DNA of 56,139 nucleotides, taken from contig MHUO01000006.1 in assembly GCA_001825035.1 (NCBI GenBank), positions 19,444-75,582 on the forward strand. The letters run 5' to 3'. Below, piece after piece: positions 16,653 to 23,013 of the stretch. Under the pieces are notes generated by a model. That model made no database searches. It was not told the origin of the DNA and was given only the letters and a program-made list of their open reading frames with translations. Source of the DNA: Candidatus Wildermuthbacteria bacterium RIFOXYD1_FULL_50_12 (lineage in GTDB: Bacteria; Patescibacteriota; Minisyncoccia; Minisyncoccales; UBA10102). The position numbers were made by a program, and so were the translations under genes. The first letter of the stretch is position 1, and the number at the start of each line of letters is the position of its first letter.

Positions 16653-18365
16653 TTACTGAACATTTAATACGCCTGGCTCTTTCTGTAAAATTTCATCAAT
16701 ACTTTCTGAAAGATATTTATTTTGAGTAACTCCCGCCGGAATCTTTACGTATTCCTCTCCATTCCAATCATAGAGATAGAACTGTAACCTACGCGCACAG
16801 CCGCAACAATAATCTGAAGGATTTTCTGACCAGCGACTATCTACCGTGATAATTCTAGTGGCCGAGCCATTTTCTCCGGCAAATTTAAATGGCCAACCCT
16901 GACAGCCTGAAGCAATCATCAAGGGCCCTTCTATTATCGAAAATCTATCGACTTGCCAAACAAGAAGATATAGCTGTTCCGTATAACCTGAGCCCATGGC
17001 ATAAGATATGCCGGTTATAGCAATTGCGTTTCTTCCGTCGCCCCAAAAATCAGATACGAATCTAGCGGAATCAACTTCATTCCGACCAGCAAAAGTGTAG
17101 CCAAACTCTTCTTGGAGGCAATCTTCGGTACCAGAAAAAACTTTTAGCATAATTGGCTTGGATCTTTCTCCAACGCTACTAATTTCTCTGTAGATTCCAA
17201 CGATTTCACTTGTTTGGTCTTTATTCAGATCGATTTCGAATTCCAGATTGTAAGCTTGCTCATTCCCTCCCCAATCGTTTTTGGCAAGTTCGTAGCCAAA
17301 GAAATCTGTCGGTGAACAAACTCCGATCTTATCTATAAATTGGAATGAGGAAATGATCCGTTCAAAAATTTGGTCAAAAGAAGCAGCTTTTGGATCATTT
17401 TCCCAATATGCACCAAAAACTTTTACAAAGCCACCTGTGGGATAGCTAAATCTCTTTGTGGTGTAGACAATATTAATATTGTTCGCAAGCTGAATGGTTG
17501 TTTTCCCCTCAAAACTCTTAGGCTCTGATGCTCGAGCAAAAGTAACCCATGCATTACCTTTTGGAGGAATTCCGCCAACGCTGGTACCTGGAATCGAGCC
17601 AATAATTCCTGGAATATACTCAGATTTATCAACAGTGGCGATCTCTGTGACAGGAGTATCTTTCCCAAAAGCGAAATCATAATCACGAGTAATCTTCCAA
17701 TCTTTCGGATACCTCACCTCAAACCCGTACTCCTCATTGCGGTAGGTTTGCCAGGTGGAGGTATCGATAGAGATCTTCTCAGTGTTTTGATTCGCAATTG
17801 CAATACCGCCTTCCACGAAATTGATCTCAACTTTCAGTTTCTCTCCTTCCTTTATTGAAATGGGAACGCATCCAAAGAAACGAACCGGAGCTTCGCCAGC
17901 CTGCTGCTGCGTGGCATTTGTGAGACAGAGCATAAACTCTCCTTCTTCCGAAATGATCGAGAACCTTCCAGATGAATTTAAAGAAGAAGACGCAATAATA
18001 TATTGGGAGGCGACTTCTTCTGAAATACCTCCCTGGAGATACCCAACGCTCTCCTCCGGAGTCGGTAGCTCAAATTCCTGAAGAAAAGACGCGAGGCGAT
18101 TTGCTGGGAATGTCACAAGAGCGCCTTGTGTTTGCGGAAAGTCGGGAATCGTCGCAATGTCGTTTTTATAGGTTACGTTGCCTTCGACAATACCTTGGCC
18201 GGGCAAAACAGCGGACGTAGGAGCGGGTGTTAGAGCGACTGGAGGAGTTTGAGCGACTGGTTCTGGCTGCATGGTCTTCAACAACAAGACCCCGGCAACG
18301 AGGATAACGGCAACGAGTGCCACGATGAAGAATAATTTGATTTCGAATTTGAAGTCGTGAAACAT
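16653..18365 (-). CDS. Anchored paralog 5 (WQTY domain, long C-terminal region)
   Basis: About 570 residues from the ATG at 18363-18365 (MFHDFKFEIKLFFIVALVAV); a longer frame would run into rpe. The anchor helix resembles that of paralog 2. Residues about 55-195 are a beta-rich domain with GNVTYKNDIATIPDFPQTQG, then WQTYRNEEYGFEVRYPKDW and a degenerate ISSFQFIDK. The C-terminal part contains two DxNxD-like segments (DLNKDQTSEIVGIYRE, DFWGDGRNAIAITG) and DYCCGCARRLQFYLYDW, echoing the Cys motif of paralog 2. It starts 2 nt after the rpe stop, so it shares that transcript. Function unknown. Confidence 0.75.
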   Translation of the reverse strand: MFHDFKFEIKLFFIVALVAVILVAGVLLLKTMQPEPVAQTPPVALTPAPTSAVLPGQGIVEGNVTYKNDIATIPDFPQTQGALVTFPANRLASFLQEFELPTPEESVGYLQGGISEEVASQYIIASSSLNSSGRFSIISEEGEFMLCLTNATQQQAGEAPVRFFGCVPISIKEGEKLKVEINFVEGGIAIANQNTEKISIDTSTWQTYRNEEYGFEVRYPKDWKITRDYDFAFGKDTPVTEIATVDKSEYIPGIIGSIPGTSVGGIPPKGNAWVTFARASEPKSFEGKTTIQLANNINIVYTTKRFSYPTGGFVKVFGAYWENDPKAASFDQIFERIISSFQFIDKIGVCSPTDFFGYELAKNDWGGNEQAYNLEFEIDLNKDQTSEIVGIYREISSVGERSKPIMLKVFSGTEDCLQEEFGYTFAGRNEVDSARFVSDFWGDGRNAIAITGISYAMGSGYTEQLYLLVWQVDRFSIIEGPLMIASGCQGWPFKFAGENGSATRIITVDSRWSENPSDYCCGCARRLQFYLYDWNGEEYVKIPAGVTQNKYLSESIDEILQKEPGVLNVQ

Positions 18366-18367
18366 GA

Positions 18368-19000
18368 TTATGAAATCATCTCTTCTAGATGCTTGAGGGC
18401 GGCCACGGGATCTGAAGTTTTCATCACGGCGCTGCCGGCACACGCGTAATCAACGCCGGCACCAAACGCTTGTTTCACTGTCTGTTCATTGATCCCCCCA
18501 TCGATACCTATCAAAACATCTTGTTTGAGTCGCCGAATTTCAGAAACTTTTGAAAGGACGTCTGGAATAAATTCCTGCTGCTGAAATCCAGGATTCACGC
18601 CCATCACGAGCAACGCATCGAGCTTTTCAATGTAGGACGCAAGTTTTAAAGCCGGGGTTGGCGGATTCACGGCAATTTCTTTTTGAAAACCGTACTCTTC
18701 CATTTTTTGGAGAACGACTTCGGGGCTATCGACTGCCTCCGCATGAAAGATGACGCGCTTGGCTCCGATGCCGCTGCAATCCTCCAAATATTTTTCGGGA
18801 TGCTCCACCATCAGGTGGATTTCCAGATGAAAAAATTGGGCAGCTTCCCCCAATTCAAATAAGTTCGCTGAGGTATTGGGCACGAATTTCCCGTCCATAA
18901 TATCAATGTGCAGCCATTTTGTGTGCCCCTTGAGAATCTCCATGTTTTCGCGAAGCTCTTCGGGATTTGCGGTCAGGATGGCAGGAATAATCCTCTGCAT
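18368..19000 (-). CDS. rpe: Ribulose-phosphate 3-epimerase
   Basis: A 210-residue TIM-barrel enzyme converting ribulose-5-P to xylulose-5-P. Metal and catalytic motifs are present: LHIDIMDGKFVPN (His and Asp), LEIHLMVEHPEKYL, ALLVMGVNPGFQQQEFIP and IGIDGGINEQTVKQAFGAGVDYACAGSAV. Length is normal. It begins 1 nt after the rpiB stop, so the two are co-transcribed. Confidence 0.95.
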   Translation of the reverse strand: MQRIIPAILTANPEELRENMEILKGHTKWLHIDIMDGKFVPNTSANLFELGEAAQFFHLEIHLMVEHPEKYLEDCSGIGAKRVIFHAEAVDSPEVVLQKMEEYGFQKEIAVNPPTPALKLASYIEKLDALLVMGVNPGFQQQEFIPDVLSKVSEIRRLKQDVLIGIDGGINEQTVKQAFGAGVDYACAGSAVMKTSDPVAALKHLEEMIS

Positions 19001-19001
19001 A

Positions 19002-19457
19002 TCAAGCTTGTTCTTCCATATCTTTTATTTTCTTAAGCCGCCGCTCGTGACGGCCTCCGTCAAAGGACGTACGAAGCCATAGATCAACGGCCCTCAGAGC
19101 TAACTCCTTGCTGAGAAAACGCGCGCCGAGAGAAAGCAGATTGGAATCGTTATGCCGTCGCGAAAGCTCTATGATCTCAAGAGATCCTCCGTAATAGTGG
19201 GCGGCGTACACCCCTTTCACCTTGTTTGCGACAATTGCCTCTCCTTGCCCAGAACCCCCCAATACGATGCCGCGATTGCGTTCCGGGTCTTCCGCTACTT
19301 TTCGGGCTGCGGGAATCACGAAATCCGGATAGTCGTCGTCTGGCTCATACGCAAAAGATCCTATATCTTCTATCTCAAAATCTCGCTCTTTCAAATATGC
19401 CTTAATCTGTTCTTTTAGCTCAAATCCGGCATGATCAGATGCAAGATAAATTTTCAT
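19002..19457 (-). CDS. rpiB: Ribose-5-phosphate isomerase B
   Basis: A 151-residue RpiB/LacAB-family isomerase interconverting ribose-5-P and ribulose-5-P. It shows ASDHAGFELKEQI, the anion loop GGSGQGEAIVANK and SRRHNDSNLLSLGARFL. The loop has Glu in GSGQGE and lacks the active-site Cys of the E. coli enzyme, as in the mycobacterial GSGNGE form, where Glu is the base. A TATAAT ends 6 nt before the ATG, so the rpiB-rpe-paralog 5 mRNA is probably leaderless. Confidence 0.94.
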   Translation of the reverse strand: MKIYLASDHAGFELKEQIKAYLKERDFEIEDIGSFAYEPDDDYPDFVIPAARKVAEDPERNRGIVLGGSGQGEAIVANKVKGVYAAHYYGGSLEIIELSRRHNDSNLLSLGARFLSKELALRAVDLWLRTSFDGGRHERRLKKIKDMEEQA

Positions 19458-19463
19458 TCCCCC

Positions 19464-19469
19464 ATTATA
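19464..19469 (-). promoter_or_regulatory. -10 box of rpiB operon
   Basis: Minus-strand GGATATAAT ends 6 nt before the rpiB ATG. No strong -35 is seen. The same GGATATAAT precedes the efflux adaptor gene (29193-29198), so it may be a local promoter style. Confidence 0.55.
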
Positions 19470-19535
19470 TCCGAAATTCTTGCAAAAGCATAGCTAAAAT
19501 GCTTAAGTTAAACAAGCAGAAAGGGGGCGAGTGAT

Positions 19536-19706
19536 ATGGTGAGGATTTTTTGGACCATTTTCCTAACGGTGCTCATCCTCTTCCTCATTTTAAGCATTCT
19601 TGATATCCTCATTTTTACGCTCTACGTGGCAAGCGCGGTCTCCCTTATGGTGATCCCTGCATATCTACTCTACCGTACCATTCGGTGGTTTATCCGCCGA
19701 CGATAA
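19536..19706 (+). CDS. Small two-helix membrane protein
   Basis: A 56-residue frame with ATG at 19536-19538, preceded by a good Shine-Dalgarno sequence (AAGGGGGCG, about 9 nt upstream). It reads as two hydrophobic helices, the first with FLTVLILFLILSILDILIF, and a basic C-terminus (RTIRWFIRRR). It is the only gene on this strand in the first 48 kb and has its own strong terminator directly at the stop codon, which supports it being real. Function unknown. Confidence 0.7.
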   Translation: MVRIFWTIFLTVLILFLILSILDILIFTLYVASAVSLMVIPAYLLYRTIRWFIRRR

Positions 19707-19738
19707 AGGCGCCGGCACTGCGTGCTGGCGCCTTCCCT
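19704..19738 (+). terminator. Terminator of the small membrane protein gene
   Basis: A 13-bp stem, AAGGCGCCGGCAC pairing with GTGCTGGCGCCTT (one G-T pair) around a TGC loop, begins at the stop codon and is followed by CCCTTTTAT. It may also stop minus-strand transcription arriving from the barrel-protein gene. Confidence 0.8.
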
Positions 19739-19762
19739 TTTATGCATTCTTCCCGAAGACCT

Positions 19763-21634
19763 CTATCGAGAAAAGCGCAAAAACCTGTATATCCCAAATC
19801 CAAAAATAAGCGCAGCGGCAAAGAGGAGAAGCATATTGCTTCGGATAAAACCGAGGGTATTAGCTCCTGCCTGCGCAGGCAGGCCTGCCGCGACTTCCGC
19901 CCGAAGCGCTTGCGACCTGGTCTCTTCAACACCGACAACAAGCGAAGCAGCGAACTCGGTTTGCCCGCCTGCGCGGGCAGGCTCATTTTCGCCCTGCTCT
20001 TCCGTTTCTTGCGCAAGCGCTTCCTGAATTTGTCCGCCTGCGCGGGCGAGCTCGTCTTGCGCTTGCTGTGCGGCAAGCGAAGCAAGCTGGCGCTCAATTT
20101 CTCTCGCTTCTTCCTCAACGCGCAAAAGTTCCGCTTGAATCTCCCGCAGAAGCTCTTGGCGAGACGCCCCCTCTCTCTGCCCTTCCGTGAAAATCTCTTC
20201 TTCCCCAACCATCTGCGGAGACGAACTCACGTTGCTCATGTTACTTCCGACTGTGCTCTCCGTCTGCTCCTGCGCCGACTCTTGGTCCTGAAAAACTGAA
20301 ATTGAATAAACCGGAAAACTCTTACCGCTCAAGGCAATCACCGCGTCTGGGGTGGCGCCTTTGTTGTTCCACTCGGAAGTCCCGGGCGCTACCCACCAGA
20401 ACCCGCCGTCCTCGTCCTGCAGTGAAAGAAGGTGCTCAATCGGATTTTCTGGGCTCTTTGTCCAAGCTGTCGGATCCTCCCCAAGCTTATGAATCGCCAT
20501 GATAACCCATGCATCGCTATTGCCATCCGAGTCCGTACCGAATGGGCTTTGAGGGTCGTAGGGAAACCCGCCGTCCAGATTCTGCGCTTCTTTCAAATAC
20601 TGCCTTGCCAGCTGTATAGCGTTGTCGGTTTCCGTCATACCGGTCTCCAGCAAAGCCATAATGGCGGCTGCCGTGTCGTTTGTGTCGCTCGTGCCTCCCG
20701 CGTCCCATGCCCAGCCGCCATCCGCATTCTGATCCTGCAAAAGGAACGCTTTTGAATTTTGGATAACAGGATCGCTTGCGGGCACTCCAGCGGACCGCAA
20801 CGCGAGAATCCCCCAGATATCGTCGTTCAAAAGCGAGGGGTCGCCGAGCTGCGTATCGTCAGTAAAACTCTTCAGTTTCTCCACAAAATCCTCTTCAGGA
20901 AAGGTTCGCGGATCCTGGCCAGTTGCCGTTATCGCGAGTATCGGCTTTGCGTAGGAAATGGCGCTGTCGCCAAAAAACGTCTTGAGAAAAGAGATGTCTG
21001 CGCTTTGTCCCACAGCTATGAACGCCATTACAATATCTGGCGAGAGTTCCTGATTCTGAAGAAACGCTACTGCTTTTACGAGAACCACATTTATATCAAC
21101 AACCGGCGCAGGATCACTCCCTCCCGAGCCGCCGCTGCCGTTTCCCCCACTCCCACCGGCTTCCTCGCTGTCTTCATCCTCGTTTGCATCGTCGCTCTCA
21201 TCATCCTGAATGCCCTCTCCCTCCTCTTCGGACTCTCCCACTCCCTCTTCCTCTTGATTCTCCTGCTCTTCCTCCTCCAACTCCTCCTGTCCTTCTTCTA
21301 CTACCTCTTCCTCATCCTCTTCCAAAAGCTCAACATTGACCCACGCGCATCCCTGTTCTTTAATGTCTTGCAATCGCTTCTGGCCGATGCCAGATACGCT
21401 AATCAAGTCATCGACCGACCCAAAGGGTCTTCCTTCAATAATCCTCTCAGCGATAGTCGGACCCACTCCCGGCAATAGTTTGAGATCTTCCTTGCTCGCT
21501 GTGTTGATTTCAATAGAGTTCGGCTCGCAGACCGACTCTTCCGCGTATGCCCCGCCGCTGGAAAGTAAAAGCACAAAGATTGCGGTACAGGTACATACGA
21601 AAAAGCGTTTGCGCAAATTAGTTTGCTTTTTCAT
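19763..21634 (-). CDS. Anchored ComEA-HhH / prenyltransferase-barrel protein
   Basis: About 623 residues. A signal peptide ends near GGAYAEES. A ComEA-type helix-hairpin-helix follows (IEINTASKEDLKLLPGVGP). Then come an extremely acidic linker, a Gly/Ser spacer, and an alpha/alpha barrel with prenyltransferase/squalene-cyclase-like repeats (LLQDQNADGGWAWDAGG, AQNLDGGFPYDP, LQDEDGGFWWVAPG). A coiled coil, a C-terminal membrane helix and basic residues end the protein. The barrel is of the kind found in transcobalamin and intrinsic factor. It overlaps the DUF4430 gene by 17 nt, sharing a cobalamin-riboswitch transcript, so cobalamin capture is inferred. Three palindromic repeats lie in frame near the C-terminus. 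The ATG at 21632-21634 is preferred over a TTG 12 nt earlier. Confidence 0.8.
   Translation of the reverse strand: MKKQTNLRKRFFVCTCTAIFVLLLSSGGAYAEESVCEPNSIEINTASKEDLKLLPGVGPTIAERIIEGRPFGSVDDLISVSGIGQKRLQDIKEQGCAWVNVELLEEDEEEVVEEGQEELEEEEQENQEEEGVGESEEEGEGIQDDESDDANEDEDSEEAGGSGGNGSGGSGGSDPAPVVDINVVLVKAVAFLQNQELSPDIVMAFIAVGQSADISFLKTFFGDSAISYAKPILAITATGQDPRTFPEEDFVEKLKSFTDDTQLGDPSLLNDDIWGILALRSAGVPASDPVIQNSKAFLLQDQNADGGWAWDAGGTSDTNDTAAAIMALLETGMTETDNAIQLARQYLKEAQNLDGGFPYDPQSPFGTDSDGNSDAWVIMAIHKLGEDPTAWTKSPENPIEHLLSLQDEDGGFWWVAPGTSEWNNKGATPDAVIALSGKSFPVYSISVFQDQESAQEQTESTVGSNMSNVSSSPQMVGEEEIFTEGQREGASRQELLREIQAELLRVEEEAREIERQLASLAAQQAQDELARAGGQIQEALAQETEEQGENEPARAGGQTEFAASLVVGVEETRSQALRAEVAAGLPAQAGANTLGFIRSNMLLLFAAALIFGFGIYRFLRFSR
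19866..19883. repeat. GC palindrome in barrel-protein gene, copy 1
   Basis: CCTGCCTGCGCAGGCAGG, a perfect 18-bp palindrome, encodes LPAQAG in frame. Its core equals that at 10569-10588. Confidence 0.75.
19962..19979. repeat. GC palindrome in barrel-protein gene, copy 2
   Basis: TGCCCGCCTGCGCGGGCA has 7-bp arms around CTGC and encodes PARAGG in frame. It is a variant of copy 1. Confidence 0.65.
20034..20050. repeat. GC palindrome in barrel-protein gene, copy 3
   Basis: CCGCCTGCGCGGGCGAG, a less perfect copy of the same element, encodes LARAGG in frame. Three copies within 190 bases alter the tail between coiled coil and membrane anchor. Confidence 0.6.
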
Positions 21635-22172
21635 ATCTCCATTCAATAATATCGTTAGGTTGTACTATGTATTGCGAAGCGCCGACCGAAGCTGTCTCGC
21701 CGTTTATATAATAAATCCAATACGTCCTCTCTTTGGGATTTTGGACAAGACCGTTTATCTCTTCCACGAAAAATCCCAGCCCAGGAAACTGTTTCCCCTT
21801 AAAAGAAAAACCGCGGCTATCCTGCAGGAACTTCATAAGCTCCAGGGCCGTGGTGCCCTCCGAAACCCACGCTTCATACTCGTGTCCAGCCACAACAAGC
21901 ATTGTGTAGACCGGGCCGAGCTTCTCTTGCGCAAGTTCTTCAGTCCTGCTTCCATCCTCCGCAAAAACGGCTTGCTCAGGCGCCTCTGTCTTATCTACGA
22001 ATTCTGCAGTTTTCTCTTCTCTATCATCGCCGGCAACCAAGCGAAACGTCTCACTTTCTTCATGGACAACGGGGGGTATAGTATTTCCGCTTAAAAACGA
22101 CGCTGCACCCAGCGCAAAGCCAAAAGATCCTCCTGTCGCAAGCAAAATAATAAGAAACTTTCGCGTTTTCAT
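21618..22172 (-). CDS. DUF4430 (transcobalamin-like C-terminal domain) protein
   Basis: About 184 residues from the ATG at 22170-22172 (MKTRKFLIILLATGGSFGF), with a signal peptide or anchor. The C-terminal 95 residues match DUF4430: YEAWVSEGTTALELMKFLQD, KQFPGLGFFVEEINGLVQNP, TYWIYYINGETASVGAS and PNDIIEWRYEK. In transcobalamin this fold follows the alpha barrel and closes over cobalamin; here the barrel is encoded in the next gene, overlapping by 17 nt. A cobalamin riboswitch and terminator lie just upstream. Surface cobalamin binding is inferred from these two facts; DUF4430 alone also occurs in adhesion proteins. Confidence 0.85.
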   Translation of the reverse strand: MKTRKFLIILLATGGSFGFALGAASFLSGNTIPPVVHEESETFRLVAGDDREEKTAEFVDKTEAPEQAVFAEDGSRTEELAQEKLGPVYTMLVVAGHEYEAWVSEGTTALELMKFLQDSRGFSFKGKQFPGLGFFVEEINGLVQNPKERTYWIYYINGETASVGASQYIVQPNDIIEWRYEKAN

Positions 22173-22176
22173 AGAG

Positions 22177-22204
22177 AAACAAAAATCTCCTGGGGGCAGG
22201 AGAT
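22177..22204 (-). terminator. Riboswitch expression-platform terminator
   Basis: Minus strand: ATCTCCTG, loop CCCC, CAGGAGAT, then TTTTGTTT. The 8-bp perfect stem ends a few bases before the DUF4430 start codon. An intrinsic terminator between an aptamer and its gene fits transcriptional OFF control by the ligand. Confidence 0.85.
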
Positions 22205-22382
22205 GCACGCTTCGCAAAATTCGGCATGCGGTTAAAGCTAGCGTGAACCCCGCTCCCCCTCTCGAGAAGCGATAATTCAATGGCTATAAGGTAATGGTGA
22301 GTCGACCGGGCTTTAACCGTTCCGGGGGAGCACAGGATTTACGCCTGTTTCCTCTCACGATTATCGTTTTGGAAGAACGTTA
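22205..22382 (-). ncRNA. Compact cobalamin riboswitch (Cbl-II-like)
   Basis: The leader RNA carries the conserved core GAGAGGAAACAGGCGTAAAT followed by CCTGTGCTCCCCCGGAACGG. P3 is GTGAG (22354-22358) with CTCAC (22297-22301). P5 is ACAGG (22344-22348) with CCTGT (22332-22336) closing the GCGTAAATC loop. P6 is CCGG (22322-22325) with CCGG (22306-22309) around AACGGTTAAAG. The AACGGTTA segment and short P6 resemble the compact env8-type class. Peripheral helices of the long class are missing. Two crossing long-range helices link core and downstream region: GCTCCCCC (22324-22331) with GGGGGAGC (22252-22259), and CGGTTAAAGC (22310-22319) with GCTTTAACCG (22229-22238). These are likely switching elements. 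Confidence 0.87.
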
Positions 22383-22388
22383 TAATTC

Positions 22389-22417
22389 TTTGTATCTTCC
22401 CTCTGCCCCTCAGTCAA
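22389..22417 (-). promoter_or_regulatory. Promoter of the cobalamin-responsive operon
   Basis: TTGACT (22412-22417), a 17-nt spacer and TACAAA (22389-22394) on the minus strand lie just after the mgtC stop. The predicted start near 22382 places the whole aptamer in the leader, so the operon is transcribed separately from mgtC. Confidence 0.7.
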
Positions 22418-22422
22418 GCATA

Positions 22423-22923
22423 CTATATCTGGCCTCTTGTGGATTTCTTTTGCTCGCCATCCTGCTCTTGTCTTTTCCGTATCCATTGCTCTTCTGCTTT
22501 GCGTAAACTCGCCAAGACAAAGAGAGCAAGGAAAGAAGCGATTACGGCAATCCAGTAAAGCTGGAAGCCGACTGCGGCTCCAATGCCAGCTGCCACCCAC
22601 ACGCCGGCTGCCGTGGTCGCTCCTGCTACGTATGGATCACGAAAAATAATAATGCCCGTGCCCAAAAAGCCAATACCCATTGCCACCGCTTGCAAAATGC
22701 GGGTGGGGTCGAAAGTAGTATAACCCATTGCCGAAAACTGTTCCATTACCTGTGCTGCTACCACCACGAAAAGCGCAGCTCCCAGCGAGACGAGCGCGTA
22801 CGTTCTCATGCCGGCTTCCTTACGCCGCAGCTCTCTTTCCAATCCCACGAACGCTCCAAGCAAAACGGCCAAAAGAAGCTGAAGAAATGTCTGAGAAGGA
22901 AAGGTGCCGAAAAAATTCTCCAT
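22423..22923 (-). CDS. MgtC/SapB family membrane protein
   Basis: A 166-residue protein with about four membrane segments and the MgtC motifs LLGAFVGLERELRRKEAGMRTYALVS and MGIGFLGTGIIIF, then GATTAAGVWVAAGIGAAVGF. The family is linked to Mg2+ homeostasis and, in pathogens, control of ATP synthase; the exact role here is unknown. The C-terminal tail is polar and short, without the ACT-like domain of Salmonella MgtC. It stops just before the promoter of the cobalamin operon. Confidence 0.9.
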   Translation of the reverse strand: MENFFGTFPSQTFLQLLLAVLLGAFVGLERELRRKEAGMRTYALVSLGAALFVVVAAQVMEQFSAMGYTTFDPTRILQAVAMGIGFLGTGIIIFRDPYVAGATTAAGVWVAAGIGAAVGFQLYWIAVIASFLALFVLASLRKAEEQWIRKRQEQDGEQKKSTRGQI

Positions 22924-23013
22924 GTCTTTTCTCTATAGTACAGGAAAACAAACGTTTACCCAATAGTTCTTTTATCCACAAGGTTCCAAGAAGGCACTAC
23001 GTTTCCTGGCACG

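Noticed and set aside
7611-18365. CRISPR or tandem-repeat array suggested by recurring WQTY-coding DNA
   Set aside because: The recurring stretches are about 1-2 kb apart, within homologous genes, and not spaced as a repeat-spacer array.
19690-20208. Minus-strand Lys/Arg-rich frame overlapping the end of the barrel-protein gene
   Set aside because: It is a shifted frame of the coiled coil and palindromes and runs through the terminator hairpin.
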